Program-made: the position numbers and the translations under genes | NCBI GenBank assembly: GCA_004298905.1 | Contig: SCTK01000011.1 | Location: forward strand, 62,001 to 126,000 | Source of the DNA: Burkholderiaceae bacterium | GTDB taxonomy: Bacteria > Pseudomonadota > Gammaproteobacteria > Burkholderiales > Burkholderiaceae_D | Direction of reading: 5' to 3' | DNA length: 64,000 nucleotides | Notes under the pieces: generated by a model | The model's database searches: none | The model's input: the letters and a program-made list of their open reading frames with translations, nothing else | Told to the model about the DNA's origin: nothing | Shown here: piece by piece, positions 39,405 through 48,105 of the stretch | Layout of the letters: each line of letters begins with the position of its first letter | How positions within the stretch are numbered: the stretch's first letter is position 1

Positions 39405-42400
39405 TCAGCACTGCATCGACGTCCAAAGCTTGTGCAAACGTTTAATCGATACCGGCATCGGCGTGCGCAACTCCTGCGCAAACAACGATACCCGCAACTC
39501 TTCCAGCAACCAGCGAAACTCGTCCAGCTGACTGTCCGGCTGACCTTTGCGGCCGGCCACGGTGCGTTGGTACTGTTGCAGCAAAGGCCGCAATTCTCCC
39601 ATGCGCTGCGCATCCCGTGTGGGGTCACTGCGCAGTTTATCGGCACGCAGCGACAGTGCCTTGAGGTAACGCGCGAGGTGGCCATACTGGTTGACCGGCG
39701 TGCGTAAAATAAATTCCTTCGGCAACAAGGCCTCAAGCTGCTGCGCGATGTCGGCACGCGCCTCGGCAAAGGATTTGATCTGCGGCAGCTTCTTTTGCAA
39801 GGCGACATATTCCTGCAGGATCGCCAGCGTTTGCCGCGCCAGTTCCTGCGCCAGCAGACCCAGCCGCCCTTTGGCTTGCTGCACCCGTTCGCCGAACGCT
39901 GCAGCCGTGGCCGGCCACGGCTCGCTCAGACACGCGCGCTCAAGTGCCGCGTCGAGCAATTGCTGGCGCAATTCTTCCAGACTGCCCAGAGAGAGATACA
40001 ACATGCCCATGGTTTGCAGGTCGGCGAGATTTTTTTCCAGAAACTTCAACTGTTCCTTCAATTGCAACGCAAACAGGCGGCGCAAGCCGAGACGATGCGC
40101 CTGCCGCGCCTTGTGCTCTTCATCGAAGAGATCGATGTCGCAATGCGACCCACGATCGACTAGCGCGGGGTAGCCGATCAAGGTCTGCCCGCCGCGTTGA
40201 ATCTCAGCGATGTCCGGCAAGGCATCAAAGGTCCAGCCCGTCAGTCCTTGCTGCAAAGCCAGACCGGCCGGTGTGGCATCGGTATCCGGCTGAGGCTGGA
40301 CCTCCAATGCGGTTTCCGCCACGCGCTGAAATGCCTGCTGCGCCTTGCCGCCCAGTTCGGCACGCAGTGCGGCCAGATTGCGGCCCATACCCAACTGGCG
40401 GCCTTGTTCATCCACCACTTTGAAATTCATGAACAGATGCTGCGGCAACGTTTCCAGCTTGAAGTCGGCGGGCTGCACGACCAGGGTGATTTGCTCGCGG
40501 ATGTCGGCAATCAAGGCATCGGTCAAGGATTGATTCGACTCTGCCGTCCGGCGCTCGACGAAACCCGCGGCGTAATTCGGCAGTGGCACACAATGCCGCC
40601 GTAATTTCTGCGGCAGCGATTTCAGCAGCAGATGCGCCTTCTCCTTCAGCATGCCCGGCACCAGCCATTCGCAACGCAACGGGTCGATCTGATTGAGCGC
40701 CGCCAGCGGCACCGCCATCGTCACACCATCACGCGGCACGCCGGGTTCGAAGTGATAACTCAGTGCCAGCGTCAAACCGCGCATCACCATCGTCTTGGGA
40801 AACACATCGGTCGTCACACCGGCGGCTTCGTGGCGCATCAACTCGTCGCGATTCAGATAAAGCAGCTTGGGGTTGTCGGCTTCGGCTAACTTGCGCCAAG
40901 CCTCGAAGCTGCTGCCGCTGTGCACTTCCTGTGGAATGCGCTGATCGTAGAACGCCTCAATCAGCGCTTCATCCACCAGCACATCGGGGCGGCGCGTCTT
41001 GTGTTCCAGCTGTTCGATGTCCGCCACCAGCTTGCGGTTGTGCTGGAAGAACGGCGCCTGGCTGTCGTACTGCATATTGACCAGCGCTTCGCGGATGAAC
41101 AGCGTGCGCGCCTCCGTCGGATTGATGCGACCAAAATCAATGCGGCGCTGTGCATAGACGGTGAGCCCGTACAGCGTCGCGCGTTCCATCGCGGTCACTT
41201 GCGCTGCTTTTCTTTCCCAGTGCGGATCGGAATACGATTTCTTCAGCAGATGTCCGGCCAGACGTTCGATCCAGACCGGCTCGATGCGCGCGGCGCAGCG
41301 TGCGAATAGGCGGCTGGTGTCGACCAGCTCAGCCGCCATGATCCACTTACCTTTTGCCTGCGCACTCTGCGCCGATTTCTTCGCTAGCGCCGAGCCGGGC
41401 CAGACCATCAGCTTGATACCGCGTGCCCCGAGGTATTGCGGATCGTCGTCCATCTTGCAGGCGACGTTGCCGAGCAAACCGCTCAGCAGCGCGCAGTGAA
41501 TCTGTTCATAGGTGGCGGGCGTCGCATTCAATTTCCAGCCCTGCTCCGCCACCGTGGTGTGCAACTGGCTGTGCACATCGCGCCACTCGCGCAGACGCAA
41601 TTGCGAGACAAAATTCTCGCGGCAATGCTGCATCAACTGGCGATTCGATTTCTTATGCTCGACTGCTTCCTCGAACCATTTCCATAGTTTCAGATACGAC
41701 AGGAAATCTGATTTGTCGTCGGCAAATTTCTTGTGCGCATTGTCCGCCGCATCCTGCGCTTCCAGCGGACGGTCGCGCGGATCCTGTACTTCCAGCGCGC
41801 TGGCGATGATCAGCACTTCGTGCAGGCAATGTTGCTCTTGCGCGGCCAGCACCATGCGCGCGATGCGCGGGTCGAGTGGCAACTTCGCCAGTGCGCGGCC
41901 AATGTCCGTCAGCGTGTTGTCGTCATCCAGCGCGCCCAGTTCCTGCAATAGTTGATAACCGTCAGCGATGGCTTTGCCGCTGGGCGGCTCGATAAAGGGG
42001 AAGGCCTCGATATCAGTCAAGCGCAGCGCTTTCATGCGCAGAATCACCGCCGCCAACGAGGAACGCTGGATTTCCGGATCGGTGAATTTTGCGCGCGCAT
42101 TGAAATCGGCTTCGTCGTACAGACGAATGCACACGCCCGCCGCCACGCGCCCGCAACGCCCGGCACGTTGATTGGCCGCCGCCTGCGCGATCGGCTCGAT
42201 CTGCAACTGCTCCACCTTGTTGCGATAGCTGTAGCGTTTGACGCGGGCCAAGCCGCTATCGACGACGTAGCGGATGCCCGGCACAGTGAGCGAAGTTTCC
42301 GCCACGTTGGTCGCCAGCACGATACGGCGCGTGTTGGTGGGATGGAAGATGCGTTCCTGTTCCTGCGCCGACAGGCGCGCAAACAGCGGCAGGATCTCGA

Positions 42401-43193
42401 CATGCGGCGGGTGATGTTTGCGCAGCGCTTCGGCCGCTTCGCGAATTTCGCGCTCGCCGGGCAGGAACACCAGCACGTCTCCAGAACCCAGACGGCTCAA
42501 CTCGGCCACTGCATCAACGATGCCGTCGTAAAGATCGCGCTCCTTGTCCTTCTCGTTTTCCTGAATCGGCCGATAGCGCACCTCCACCGGATACAGCCGT
42601 CCCGAAACGTTGACCACCGGGGCTGGCTTCTCTTCGCTGCCGAAGTGCTTCGCAAAGCGATCCGCATCGATGGTCGCCGAGGTAATGATGATTTTCAGAT
42701 CGGGCCGCTGCGGCAGAATCTCTTTGAGATAGCCGAGCAGAAAATCGATATTCAGGCTGCGTTCGTGCGCTTCGTCGATGATGATCGTGTCATACAAACG
42801 CAGCAAGGGATCGCCCTGCGTCTCCGCCAGCAAAATGCCGTCGGTCATCAGCTTGACCCAGGCACCCTTTTCCAGCTTGTCGTTAAAGCGCACCTTGTAG
42901 CCGATCACCTCACCCAGTGGCGTGTTCAGTTCTTGTGCGATGCGCCGCGCGGTGGCTGTCGCAGCCAGACGGCGCGGTTGTGTGTGGCCGATCAATCCGG
43001 TTTTTCCGCGCCCCAGCGCCAGACAGATTTTCGGCAGCTGCGTGGTTTTGCCCGAGCCGGTCTCGCCGCACACGATCACTACCGGGTGCGCAGCAATCGC
43101 CTGAGCAATTTCGTCGGCCCGTTCGGCCACTGGCAGTTCGGCGGGATAGGAGATGACTGGAAGAGGATGCCGCGCGGGCGGAGTTGCAAGCAC
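39405..43193 (-). CDS. hrpA: ATP-dependent RNA helicase HrpA (DEAH box)
   Basis: A 1262-residue helicase. Motif I is GETGSGKTTQLPK, Ia TQPRRLAA, II DEAH, III SATIDADRF, V near TNVAETSLTVPG, VI QRAGRCGR. Then come the HA2/ratchet region, an OB fold and the large C-terminal DUF3418 domain of HrpA proteins. HrpA processes fimbrial mRNA in E. coli and rescues stalled ribosomes. The start is a GTG (43193) without a strong ribosome site; no better codon is near. Length is slightly under E. coli HrpA (about 1300). Confidence 0.95.
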   Translation of the reverse strand: MLATPPARHPLPVISYPAELPVAERADEIAQAIAAHPVVIVCGETGSGKTTQLPKICLALGRGKTGLIGHTQPRRLAATATARRIAQELNTPLGEVIGYKVRFNDKLEKGAWVKLMTDGILLAETQGDPLLRLYDTIIIDEAHERSLNIDFLLGYLKEILPQRPDLKIIITSATIDADRFAKHFGSEEKPAPVVNVSGRLYPVEVRYRPIQENEKDKERDLYDGIVDAVAELSRLGSGDVLVFLPGEREIREAAEALRKHHPPHVEILPLFARLSAQEQERIFHPTNTRRIVLATNVAETSLTVPGIRYVVDSGLARVKRYSYRNKVEQLQIEPIAQAAANQRAGRCGRVAAGVCIRLYDEADFNARAKFTDPEIQRSSLAAVILRMKALRLTDIEAFPFIEPPSGKAIADGYQLLQELGALDDDNTLTDIGRALAKLPLDPRIARMVLAAQEQHCLHEVLIIASALEVQDPRDRPLEAQDAADNAHKKFADDKSDFLSYLKLWKWFEEAVEHKKSNRQLMQHCRENFVSQLRLREWRDVHSQLHTTVAEQGWKLNATPATYEQIHCALLSGLLGNVACKMDDDPQYLGARGIKLMVWPGSALAKKSAQSAQAKGKWIMAAELVDTSRLFARCAARIEPVWIERLAGHLLKKSYSDPHWERKAAQVTAMERATLYGLTVYAQRRIDFGRINPTEARTLFIREALVNMQYDSQAPFFQHNRKLVADIEQLEHKTRRPDVLVDEALIEAFYDQRIPQEVHSGSSFEAWRKLAEADNPKLLYLNRDELMRHEAAGVTTDVFPKTMVMRGLTLALSYHFEPGVPRDGVTMAVPLAALNQIDPLRCEWLVPGMLKEKAHLLLKSLPQKLRRHCVPLPNYAAGFVERRTAESNQSLTDALIADIREQITLVVQPADFKLETLPQHLFMNFKVVDEQGRQLGMGRNLAALRAELGGKAQQAFQRVAETALEVQPQPDTDATPAGLALQQGLTGWTFDALPDIAEIQRGGQTLIGYPALVDRGSHCDIDLFDEEHKARQAHRLGLRRLFALQLKEQLKFLEKNLADLQTMGMLYLSLGSLEELRQQLLDAALERACLSEPWPATAAAFGERVQQAKGRLGLLAQELARQTLAILQEYVALQKKLPQIKSFAEARADIAQQLEALLPKEFILRTPVNQYGHLARYLKALSLRADKLRSDPTRDAQRMGELRPLLQQYQRTVAGRKGQPDSQLDEFRWLLEELRVSLFAQELRTPMPVSIKRLHKLWTSMQC

Positions 43194-43260
43194 TGTGGGG
43201 ATATGCGCAAAAAGCCGAAAAAGTGAATCAAGCGAACGTCAATAATGACGGCGCGCCAAT

Positions 43261-43266
43261 TATAAT
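43261..43266 (+). promoter_or_regulatory. Likely -10 box of the argA promoter (possible leaderless start)
   Basis: A perfect TATAAT lies 6 bases before the argA ATG at 43273, so transcription would start at or very near the ATG. No good -35 box is seen at 17-base spacing (GTCAAT). Confidence 0.5.
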
Positions 43267-43272
43267 GCGGCC

Positions 43273-44652
43273 ATGAGCGCAATCCCGACCCCCTCCGCAC
43301 CGAACCCGCAGGCTGACGAAGCGTCCGCCGCAAACAGCCCGGCTGTCGACAGCATCCAGTTCGTCAACTGGTTCCGCACCGTCGCGCCCTACATGCACGC
43401 CTTCCACGGCAAAACCTTTGTGATCGGTTTTTGCGGCGAATTGGTGCAGGCGGGCAAACTCGCCGAACTGGTGTACGACATAGCCCTGCTGCACGCGATG
43501 GATATCCGCATCGTCGTCGTCCACGGCTCGCGCCCGCAAATCAACGAGCAGCTCAAACTGCGCGGCATCCAGGCGCAATACGTGCAAGGCATGCGCATCA
43601 CCGACCCCGGCACGCTCGAATGCGCCAAGGAAGCCGCGGGCGAATTGCGTTTCGATATCGAATCGGAATTTTCGATGGGGCTGCCCAACACGCCGATGGC
43701 GCACGCCGACATTCACGTCGTGTCTGGCAACTTCATCACCGCTCGCCCGGTCGGCATTGTCGGCGGCGTCGATTTCCGCCACACCGGCGTCGTGCGCAAG
43801 GTCGCCGTCAACAAAATTCACAGCGCGCTGCAGGAAGACAACATCGTCCTGCTGTCGCCGTTCGGTTTTTCGCCCACCGGCGAAGGCTTCAACCTGGCCA
43901 TGGAAGATGTCGCCACCAGTACCGCCATTGCCCTGCAGGCGGAAAAGCTGATCTTCATCACCGAGCTGCCACGGCTCTTGGATGCGGACGGCGAAGTCAT
44001 CACCGAATTGACCGCCGACGACGCCGATCAAATCGTCAAGGCCAACACCATCAACACGGCCGACGGTTTCTATTTGAACTACGCCATCAAAGCCTGCCGC
44101 AACGGCGTCAACCGCGCGCACCTGATTCCCTTCTCCGAAGAAGGCAGCCTGCTGGTCGAACTGTTCACCCACGAAGGCACCGGCACCATGCTGGTCAACG
44201 AAGAGCTGGAAGCGCTGCGCGAAGCCACGGTGGATGACGTCGGCAGCATCGTCGATCTGATCGCTCCGCTCGAAGCAGGCGGCATCCTCGTCGCACGCGG
44301 CCACGACGTGATCGAACGCGAAATCGAAACCTTCTCGCTGCTGGAACACGACAGCGTCGTCTTCGGCTGCGCCTCCCTGCGCGCCTGGCCTGAAGTGAAA
44401 ACCGGCGAAATGGCCTGCCTCGTGGTCGAGCACAGCCGCCAGGGCACGGGCTACGGCGACCAATTACTCAAACGCATCGAACAGCGCGCCAAGGCCGGCG
44501 GCCTGAAAAAAATCTTCGTCCTCACCACCCGCAGCATGCACTGGTTCCAGCGCAGAGGCTTTCGGATCGGTGACATCAACGACCTGCCGCCCGCCCGGCA
44601 AAAATCCTACAACACGCAACGCAAGTCACAGATACTCATCAAAGACATATAA
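43273..44652 (+). CDS. argA: Amino-acid N-acetyltransferase (N-acetylglutamate synthase)
   Basis: The first enzyme of arginine synthesis, acetylating glutamate with acetyl-CoA; 459 residues. The N-terminal amino-acid-kinase-like domain (about 45-300) contains VIGFCGELVQAGKL, VVHGSRPQINEQL and DFRHTGVVRKV; in ArgA it binds arginine for feedback inhibition. The C-terminal GNAT domain (about 310-450) has CLVVEHSRQGTGYGDQLLKRIE (22 residues, with the RQGTGYG acetyl-CoA loop as key part). The first 20 residues are an Ala/Pro extension. A palindromic repeat follows the stop. Confidence 0.96.
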   Translation: MSAIPTPSAPNPQADEASAANSPAVDSIQFVNWFRTVAPYMHAFHGKTFVIGFCGELVQAGKLAELVYDIALLHAMDIRIVVVHGSRPQINEQLKLRGIQAQYVQGMRITDPGTLECAKEAAGELRFDIESEFSMGLPNTPMAHADIHVVSGNFITARPVGIVGGVDFRHTGVVRKVAVNKIHSALQEDNIVLLSPFGFSPTGEGFNLAMEDVATSTAIALQAEKLIFITELPRLLDADGEVITELTADDADQIVKANTINTADGFYLNYAIKACRNGVNRAHLIPFSEEGSLLVELFTHEGTGTMLVNEELEALREATVDDVGSIVDLIAPLEAGGILVARGHDVIEREIETFSLLEHDSVVFGCASLRAWPEVKTGEMACLVVEHSRQGTGYGDQLLKRIEQRAKAGGLKKIFVLTTRSMHWFQRRGFRIGDINDLPPARQKSYNTQRKSQILIKDI

Positions 44653-44653
44653 G

Positions 44654-44691
44654 CCCCTCGCCCGCAGGCGGGAGAGGGGTTGGGGTGAGGG
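44654..44691. repeat. GC-rich palindromic repeat between argA and yggX
   Basis: CCCCTCGCCCGC-AG-GCGGGAGAGGGG with the tail TTGGGGTGAGGG. Same family as 15736-15870. It begins 2 bases after the argA stop and could act as a 3' stabiliser or weak terminator. Confidence 0.85.
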
Positions 44692-44732
44692 CCTCAACCA
44701 GCATTCAGTAAACAATCAACGGAGCAACCGCA

Positions 44733-45005
44733 ATGGCAAGAATGGTCAACTGCATCAAACTCGGACGCGAAGCCGAAGGCCTCGACTTCCCCCCCTACCC
44801 CGGCGAACTCGGCAAACGCATTTTCGAAAGCGTCTCCAAAGAAGCCTGGCAGCAATGGATGAAACACCAAACCATGCTCGTCAACGAAAACCGCCTCAAC
44901 CTCGCGGATGCCAAAGCGCGTCAGTACCTGATCAAGCAGGCAGAGAAACATTTCTTTGGGGAAGGTGCGGATGCGGCTTCGGGGTATGTGCCGCCGAGTA
45001 ATTAA
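44733..45005 (+). CDS. yggX: Probable Fe(2+)-trafficking protein YggX
   Basis: A 90-residue cytosolic protein that protects iron-sulfur clusters from oxidation. It begins [19 protein letters not shown] with the conserved Cys7, followed by [20 protein letters not shown] and [19 protein letters not shown]. Length is the family norm. It has a ribosome site (GGAG) 8 bases upstream and lies between argA and an AT-rich orphan gene. Confidence 0.97.
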   Translation: MARMVNCIKLGREAEGLDFPPYPGELGKRIFESVSKEAWQQWMKHQTMLVNENRLNLADAKARQYLIKQAEKHFFGEGADAASGYVPPSN

Positions 45006-45022
45006 TCGATAGTTCGCTCCCT

Positions 45023-45463
45023 ATGTTTCGCTATCTAAAATACAGGCTAGAGCTGTTTAAGCTAAGAAAAATCCTGTCCAAAGAGGAAAATGAACTAGAG
45101 CACGCACTGGAGAATGCTAAACGAGCCGGATATGATGATGGAACTCTCTCGTTCCTAGAACAACAAAATGAGGAAACTGAGAACTGGATCCGATTCCACC
45201 AAACACAGTATCTAAGCTCAATTTGTGATGCTCTTATCATCCCAATGCCTGAAAATACTGAGTCCGGCGAATATTACTTTGAGTTCAATTTTGATGACCT
45301 TGAAGGTGATCGAAGAATTCTAACCAAGCGTGGCATGCACGTTGCTCGGACCCGAATCCGAGAAGAGAAGAAAATTCGTCGAGAAGCTTTCGGCTTCTGG
45401 GTATCAATGATCATTGGGGTAATCGGTGCTTTTATCGGTTTGATTTCCACTTTGAAGAAATAA
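45023..45463 (+). CDS. Hypothetical protein with charged helical domain and C-terminal membrane helix
   Basis: I recognise no family. The 146-residue protein has a Lys/Glu-rich predicted coiled coil (about residues 10-60), a small beta-like region (GEYYFEFNFDDLEGDRRIL), a basic segment (RTRIREEKKIRREAF) and one C-terminal membrane helix (FWVSMIIGVIGAFIGLIS), so it may be tail-anchored. Its AT content and codon use (TTA, AAA, ATA-rich) differ sharply from yggX before and DUF421 after, suggesting recent acquisition. It starts 17 bases after yggX. A hairpin lies after its stop. Confidence 0.7.
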   Translation: MFRYLKYRLELFKLRKILSKEENELEHALENAKRAGYDDGTLSFLEQQNEETENWIRFHQTQYLSSICDALIIPMPENTESGEYYFEFNFDDLEGDRRILTKRGMHVARTRIREEKKIRREAFGFWVSMIIGVIGAFIGLISTLKK

Positions 45464-45484
45464 ACCAAGAGCAAGCGAGGTAGA

Positions 45485-45504
45485 GTGGGCAACTTCTTGC
45501 CCAC
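45485..45504. terminator. Hairpin after the AT-rich orphan gene (possible weak terminator)
   Basis: GTGGGCAA-CTTC-TTGCCCAC is a perfect 8-base stem with a tetraloop, 21 bases after the stop. Only four T follow, after GCGGC, so termination would be weak. Confidence 0.45.
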
Positions 45505-45583
45505 GCGGCTTTTGAGGCGGTAAGTTAAACCGCACTAACCAACAATACAATTCTGATAAAACCAATCAAAGGAAAACGATCCT

Positions 45584-46069
45584 ATGTTTAACCTGACCGT
45601 CAACTGGTGGGAACTGATCCTGCGCGCACTGCTCACCTACGGTTTCATGATCGTGCTGTTGCGCATCACGGGGAAACGTCAGGTGGGACAACTGGCGCCG
45701 TTTGATCTGGTGCTGCTGCTCATCCTCAGCAATGCAGTGCAGAACTCGATTAACGGTGGCGACAATTCATTGATTGGCGGCTTCATCTCGGCGCTTGCGC
45801 TGGTCGCTGCCAACTATACGCTCAGCTTCCTCACCTATCGCAGCAAACGCATCGCGGCATTGATCGAGGGCCGCCCCCAGGTATTGGTTCACAACGGCCA
45901 TCTGTACACCGAAGTGATGCGCAAGGAAAAACTGACGCAACATGAACTGGATGCCGCTCTACGTGCCGCTGGTGTTTCATGCATCGACCATGTTCACTTT
46001 GCGATACTGGAAAATAATGGGCAGATCAGTGTGCAGGGGCGGCCTGCCAACGGGGAAGTGGCTGCTTAA
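45584..46069 (+). CDS. DUF421 (YetF-like) membrane protein
   Basis: A 161-residue protein with three N-terminal membrane helices (ILRALLTYGFMIVLLRITG, FDLVLLLILSNAVQNSI, GGFISALALVAANYTLSFL) followed by a soluble beta-rich domain (IEGRPQVLVHNGHLYTEVMRKEKLTQ). The GKRQVGQLAPFDLVLL motif is characteristic of the DUF421/YetF family, whose function is not settled. A ribosome site (AAAGGAAAA) lies upstream. It is followed by a long non-coding repeat region. Confidence 0.88.
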   Translation: MFNLTVNWWELILRALLTYGFMIVLLRITGKRQVGQLAPFDLVLLLILSNAVQNSINGGDNSLIGGFISALALVAANYTLSFLTYRSKRIAALIEGRPQVLVHNGHLYTEVMRKEKLTQHELDAALRAAGVSCIDHVHFAILENNGQISVQGRPANGEVAA

Positions 46070-46087
46070 CCGAACTCCGTAGCCCGT

Positions 46088-46172
46088 GAAAATGGGGTCA
46101 GACTCGATATTTTCTGTGACATTGCACTTCGAAATATCACCCCGAAGAAAAATCGAATCTGACCCCATTTTC
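46088..46172. repeat. Palindromic element, copy 1 (GGGGTCAGACTCGAT family)
   Basis: GAAAATGGGGTCAGACTCGA opens it and a reverse-complement arm ATCGAATCTGACCCCATTTTC closes at 46172 (given here as the last 21 bases, core TCTGACCCCATTTTC). About 85 bases in total. Nearly identical to 46471-46557. Confidence 0.9.
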
Positions 46173-46250
46173 TCTCCATTTTCGCTACGCTGAGGAACCC
46201 ACCCCTGCGAACATCGTCGCATAACGATTTTCAATTCCGCTTGGGCGCTG

Positions 46251-46350
46251 CCGTCAAAATTCAATTCAAAACGGATCAGAAACGAAAGCTGTCTGAGCCC
46301 TCGCAGAGGGCGAGTTCTTTCGTTTCCCGTTTTGGATTGGATTTTGACGG
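46251..46350. repeat. Imperfect 100-base inverted repeat
   Basis: CCGTCAAAATTCAATTCAAA followed by ACGGATCAGAAACGAAAG pairs with CTTTCGTTTCCCGTTTTGG and ATTGGATTTTGACGG, around a smaller hairpin GAGCCCTCGCAGAGGGC. Confidence 0.85.
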
Positions 46351-46470
46351 GAACCCCGAAGGGGCAGCGTCCTTGCGGTCGCCTTTCTTTTGGTTACTTT
46401 TCTTTGGCGAAGCAAAGAAAAGTGACTTGCTGCCGGGCAACCCCCGGCAACCTTTGCACTTCGTGGTCCG

Positions 46471-46557
46471 CGAAAACGGGGTCAGACTCGATATTTTCTG
46501 CGCCTTCGAACTTCGCAATAGCACCTCGGAGAAAAATCGAATCTGACCCCGTTTTCG
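46471..46557. repeat. Palindromic element, copy 2 (GGGGTCAGACTCGAT family)
   Basis: CGAAAACGGGGTCAGACTCG at the left and TCTGACCCCGTTTTCG at the right are perfect complements over 16 bases. The loop holds TTCGAACTTCGCAATAGCAC where copy 1 has a diverged version. The ATGGGG of copy 1 is ACGGGG here, with the matching change in the other arm. Confidence 0.9.
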
Positions 46558-46578
46558 CTACGCCGAATTTCACAGCAA

Positions 46579-46607
46579 TAAAAAAGCCCGCAGCTGCGGG
46601 CTTTTTT
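46579..46607 (-). terminator. Intrinsic terminator of phoU
   Basis: AAAAAAGCCCGCAG-CTGCGGGCTTTTTT, symmetrical, with U-runs on both strands, 18 bases after the phoU stop. Confidence 0.9.
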
Positions 46608-46624
46608 GTTTGGGACATAAGGTC

Positions 46625-47326
46625 TCAACGTGCGGCTAAATCCTTTTGTACATCGTCGATGTCCTTGTGCCGCACATCCAGTCCGCGCACGAGATACACG
46701 ACGTGTTCGGACATATTCTTGCAGTGGTCGCCGATGCGTTCGATGGCTTTGGCGCCGAACAGGAGTTCGATTGAACGGGAGATGGTGCGGGGGTCTTCCA
46801 TCATGTAGGTGATGAGCTGGCGCAGGACAGCGCGGAATTCATCGTCGACGGCGGCGTCTTCGCGCACCACGTCCATCGCGGCTTTCACATCCATGCGGGC
46901 GAAGGCATCCAGCACCTTATGCAGCATGTTGACGGTGACTTCGGCCATGTGGGCGAGTTCGACGCGCGGCAGATTCTGGCATTCGGCTTCGTGAATCAGT
47001 TGCGCCATGCGGCAGATTTTTTCGGCTTCGTCGCCGACGCGCTCAAGGTCGCGCACCATCTTGATGGCGGTGAGCACCATGCGCAAATCGCCGGCGGTCG
47101 GCTGACGGCGCGCGATGATGTGGTTGCAGATGTCATCCACTTCGATCTCAAGGTCGTTGACCTTGTTTTCATTCTGAATGACCTCGCGAATCAGCAGGTT
47201 GTCACCGGTGTGCAGCGCCTGCATGGCGTGACGGATTTGCTCTTCCACCAGCCCGCCCATTTGCAATACGCGCGAGCGAATGGTTTCGAGTTCCTGATCA
47301 AACTGCTTTGAAATATGTTCCGGCAT
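46625..47326 (-). CDS. phoU: Phosphate transport system regulator PhoU
   Basis: A 233-residue all-helical protein made of two PhoU repeats, each with an E/DxxxD metal motif (VNDLEIEVDDICNHII in the first; AAVDDEFRAVLRQLI in the second). It links the Pst transporter to the PhoR/PhoB system and represses the Pho regulon at high phosphate. The ATG at 47326 was chosen over a GTG at 47338. No pst genes are in the window; the gene stands alone between rpiA and the repeat region. Confidence 0.96.
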   Translation of the reverse strand: MPEHISKQFDQELETIRSRVLQMGGLVEEQIRHAMQALHTGDNLLIREVIQNENKVNDLEIEVDDICNHIIARRQPTAGDLRMVLTAIKMVRDLERVGDEAEKICRMAQLIHEAECQNLPRVELAHMAEVTVNMLHKVLDAFARMDVKAAMDVVREDAAVDDEFRAVLRQLITYMMEDPRTISRSIELLFGAKAIERIGDHCKNMSEHVVYLVRGLDVRHKDIDDVQKDLAAR

Positions 47327-47381
47327 AGCAAGGCCCACCCTTAGGAAACGATCAATCTATTCTGCCATTGTGACAGAAGCA

Positions 47382-48041
47382 TTACAACGCAATTGTTTCG
47401 ACGCCATCCGGGCGGCCGAGCAACAATACATTGGCGCCACGCCGGGCAAACAATCCATTGCATACGACGCCGGTGATCTGGTTGATATCCGACTCCAGTT
47501 TGACCGGGTCGAGAATCGACAGACCGTGTACATCCAGAATCATGTTGCCATTGTCGGTGGTGCAACCCATGCGCAAATCAGGCTCGCCGCCGAGCTTGAC
47601 CAGTTCGCGCGCAACATAGGCACGCGCCATCGGAATCACTTCAACCGGCAGAGGAAATTTGCCCAGCACCGGCACCAGCTTGCTTTGATCGGCAATGCAA
47701 ATGAACTTGCGTGCGACGGCAGCGACAATTTTTTCGCGCGTCAATGCGCCGCCGCCACCCTTGATCATGGCCAGATGCTGCGTGATTTCATCGGCGCCAT
47801 CGACGTAGACCGGCAAGTCATTGACCTGGTTCAAATCGAATACTTCAATGCCGTGACCACGCAGACGCGCCGCACTGCGCTCGGAGCTGGCGACCGCGCC
47901 CTTGATGTCGTACTTCATCGCCGCCAAGGCGTCGATGAAGAGATCGGCGGTGGAACCGGTGCCGACGCCGACGATGGCATCGGGCACCACGTATTTCAGC
48001 GCGGCTTGCGCCACGGCCTGTTTCATTTCCTGCTGATTCAT
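47382..48041 (-). CDS. rpiA: Ribose-5-phosphate isomerase A
   Basis: A 219-residue enzyme of the pentose phosphate pathway that interconverts ribose-5-P and ribulose-5-P. The signature segments are [16 protein letters not shown] (phosphate loop), DGADEIT (catalytic Asp), and [14 protein letters not shown] (catalytic Glu and Lys). The ATG at 48041 was preferred to a TTG at 48053. It lies between lpdA and phoU. Confidence 0.97.
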   Translation of the reverse strand: MNQQEMKQAVAQAALKYVVPDAIVGVGTGSTADLFIDALAAMKYDIKGAVASSERSAARLRGHGIEVFDLNQVNDLPVYVDGADEITQHLAMIKGGGGALTREKIVAAVARKFICIADQSKLVPVLGKFPLPVEVIPMARAYVARELVKLGGEPDLRMGCTTDNGNMILDVHGLSILDPVKLESDINQITGVVCNGLFARRGANVLLLGRPDGVETIAL

Positions 48042-48105
48042 GCGGCCACCCAATATTGATTTCCTCGATTATAAGGGCGGCCGGGCCGGAGATTATTTTT
48101 TCCGC

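Larger units (their letters stand above)
46070..46624. other. Non-coding region packed with palindromic repeats
   Basis: No supported gene in 555 bases. In order: a palindrome at 46088-46172, a large imperfect inverted repeat at 46251-46350, a 28-base palindrome at 46396-46423 (ACTTTTCTTTG core), a second copy of the first palindrome at 46471-46557, and the phoU terminator at 46579-46607. Frames across it are produced by the repeats and have no ribosome sites. Confidence 0.85.

Noticed and set aside
43228-44463. A 411-codon minus-strand open frame opposite argA
   Set aside because: Antisense to argA, whose protein is clearly recognised.
46070-46624. Palindrome-rich block as a CRISPR array or replication origin
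   Set aside because: Only two copies of the main element, no regular spacers, no DnaA boxes recognised.
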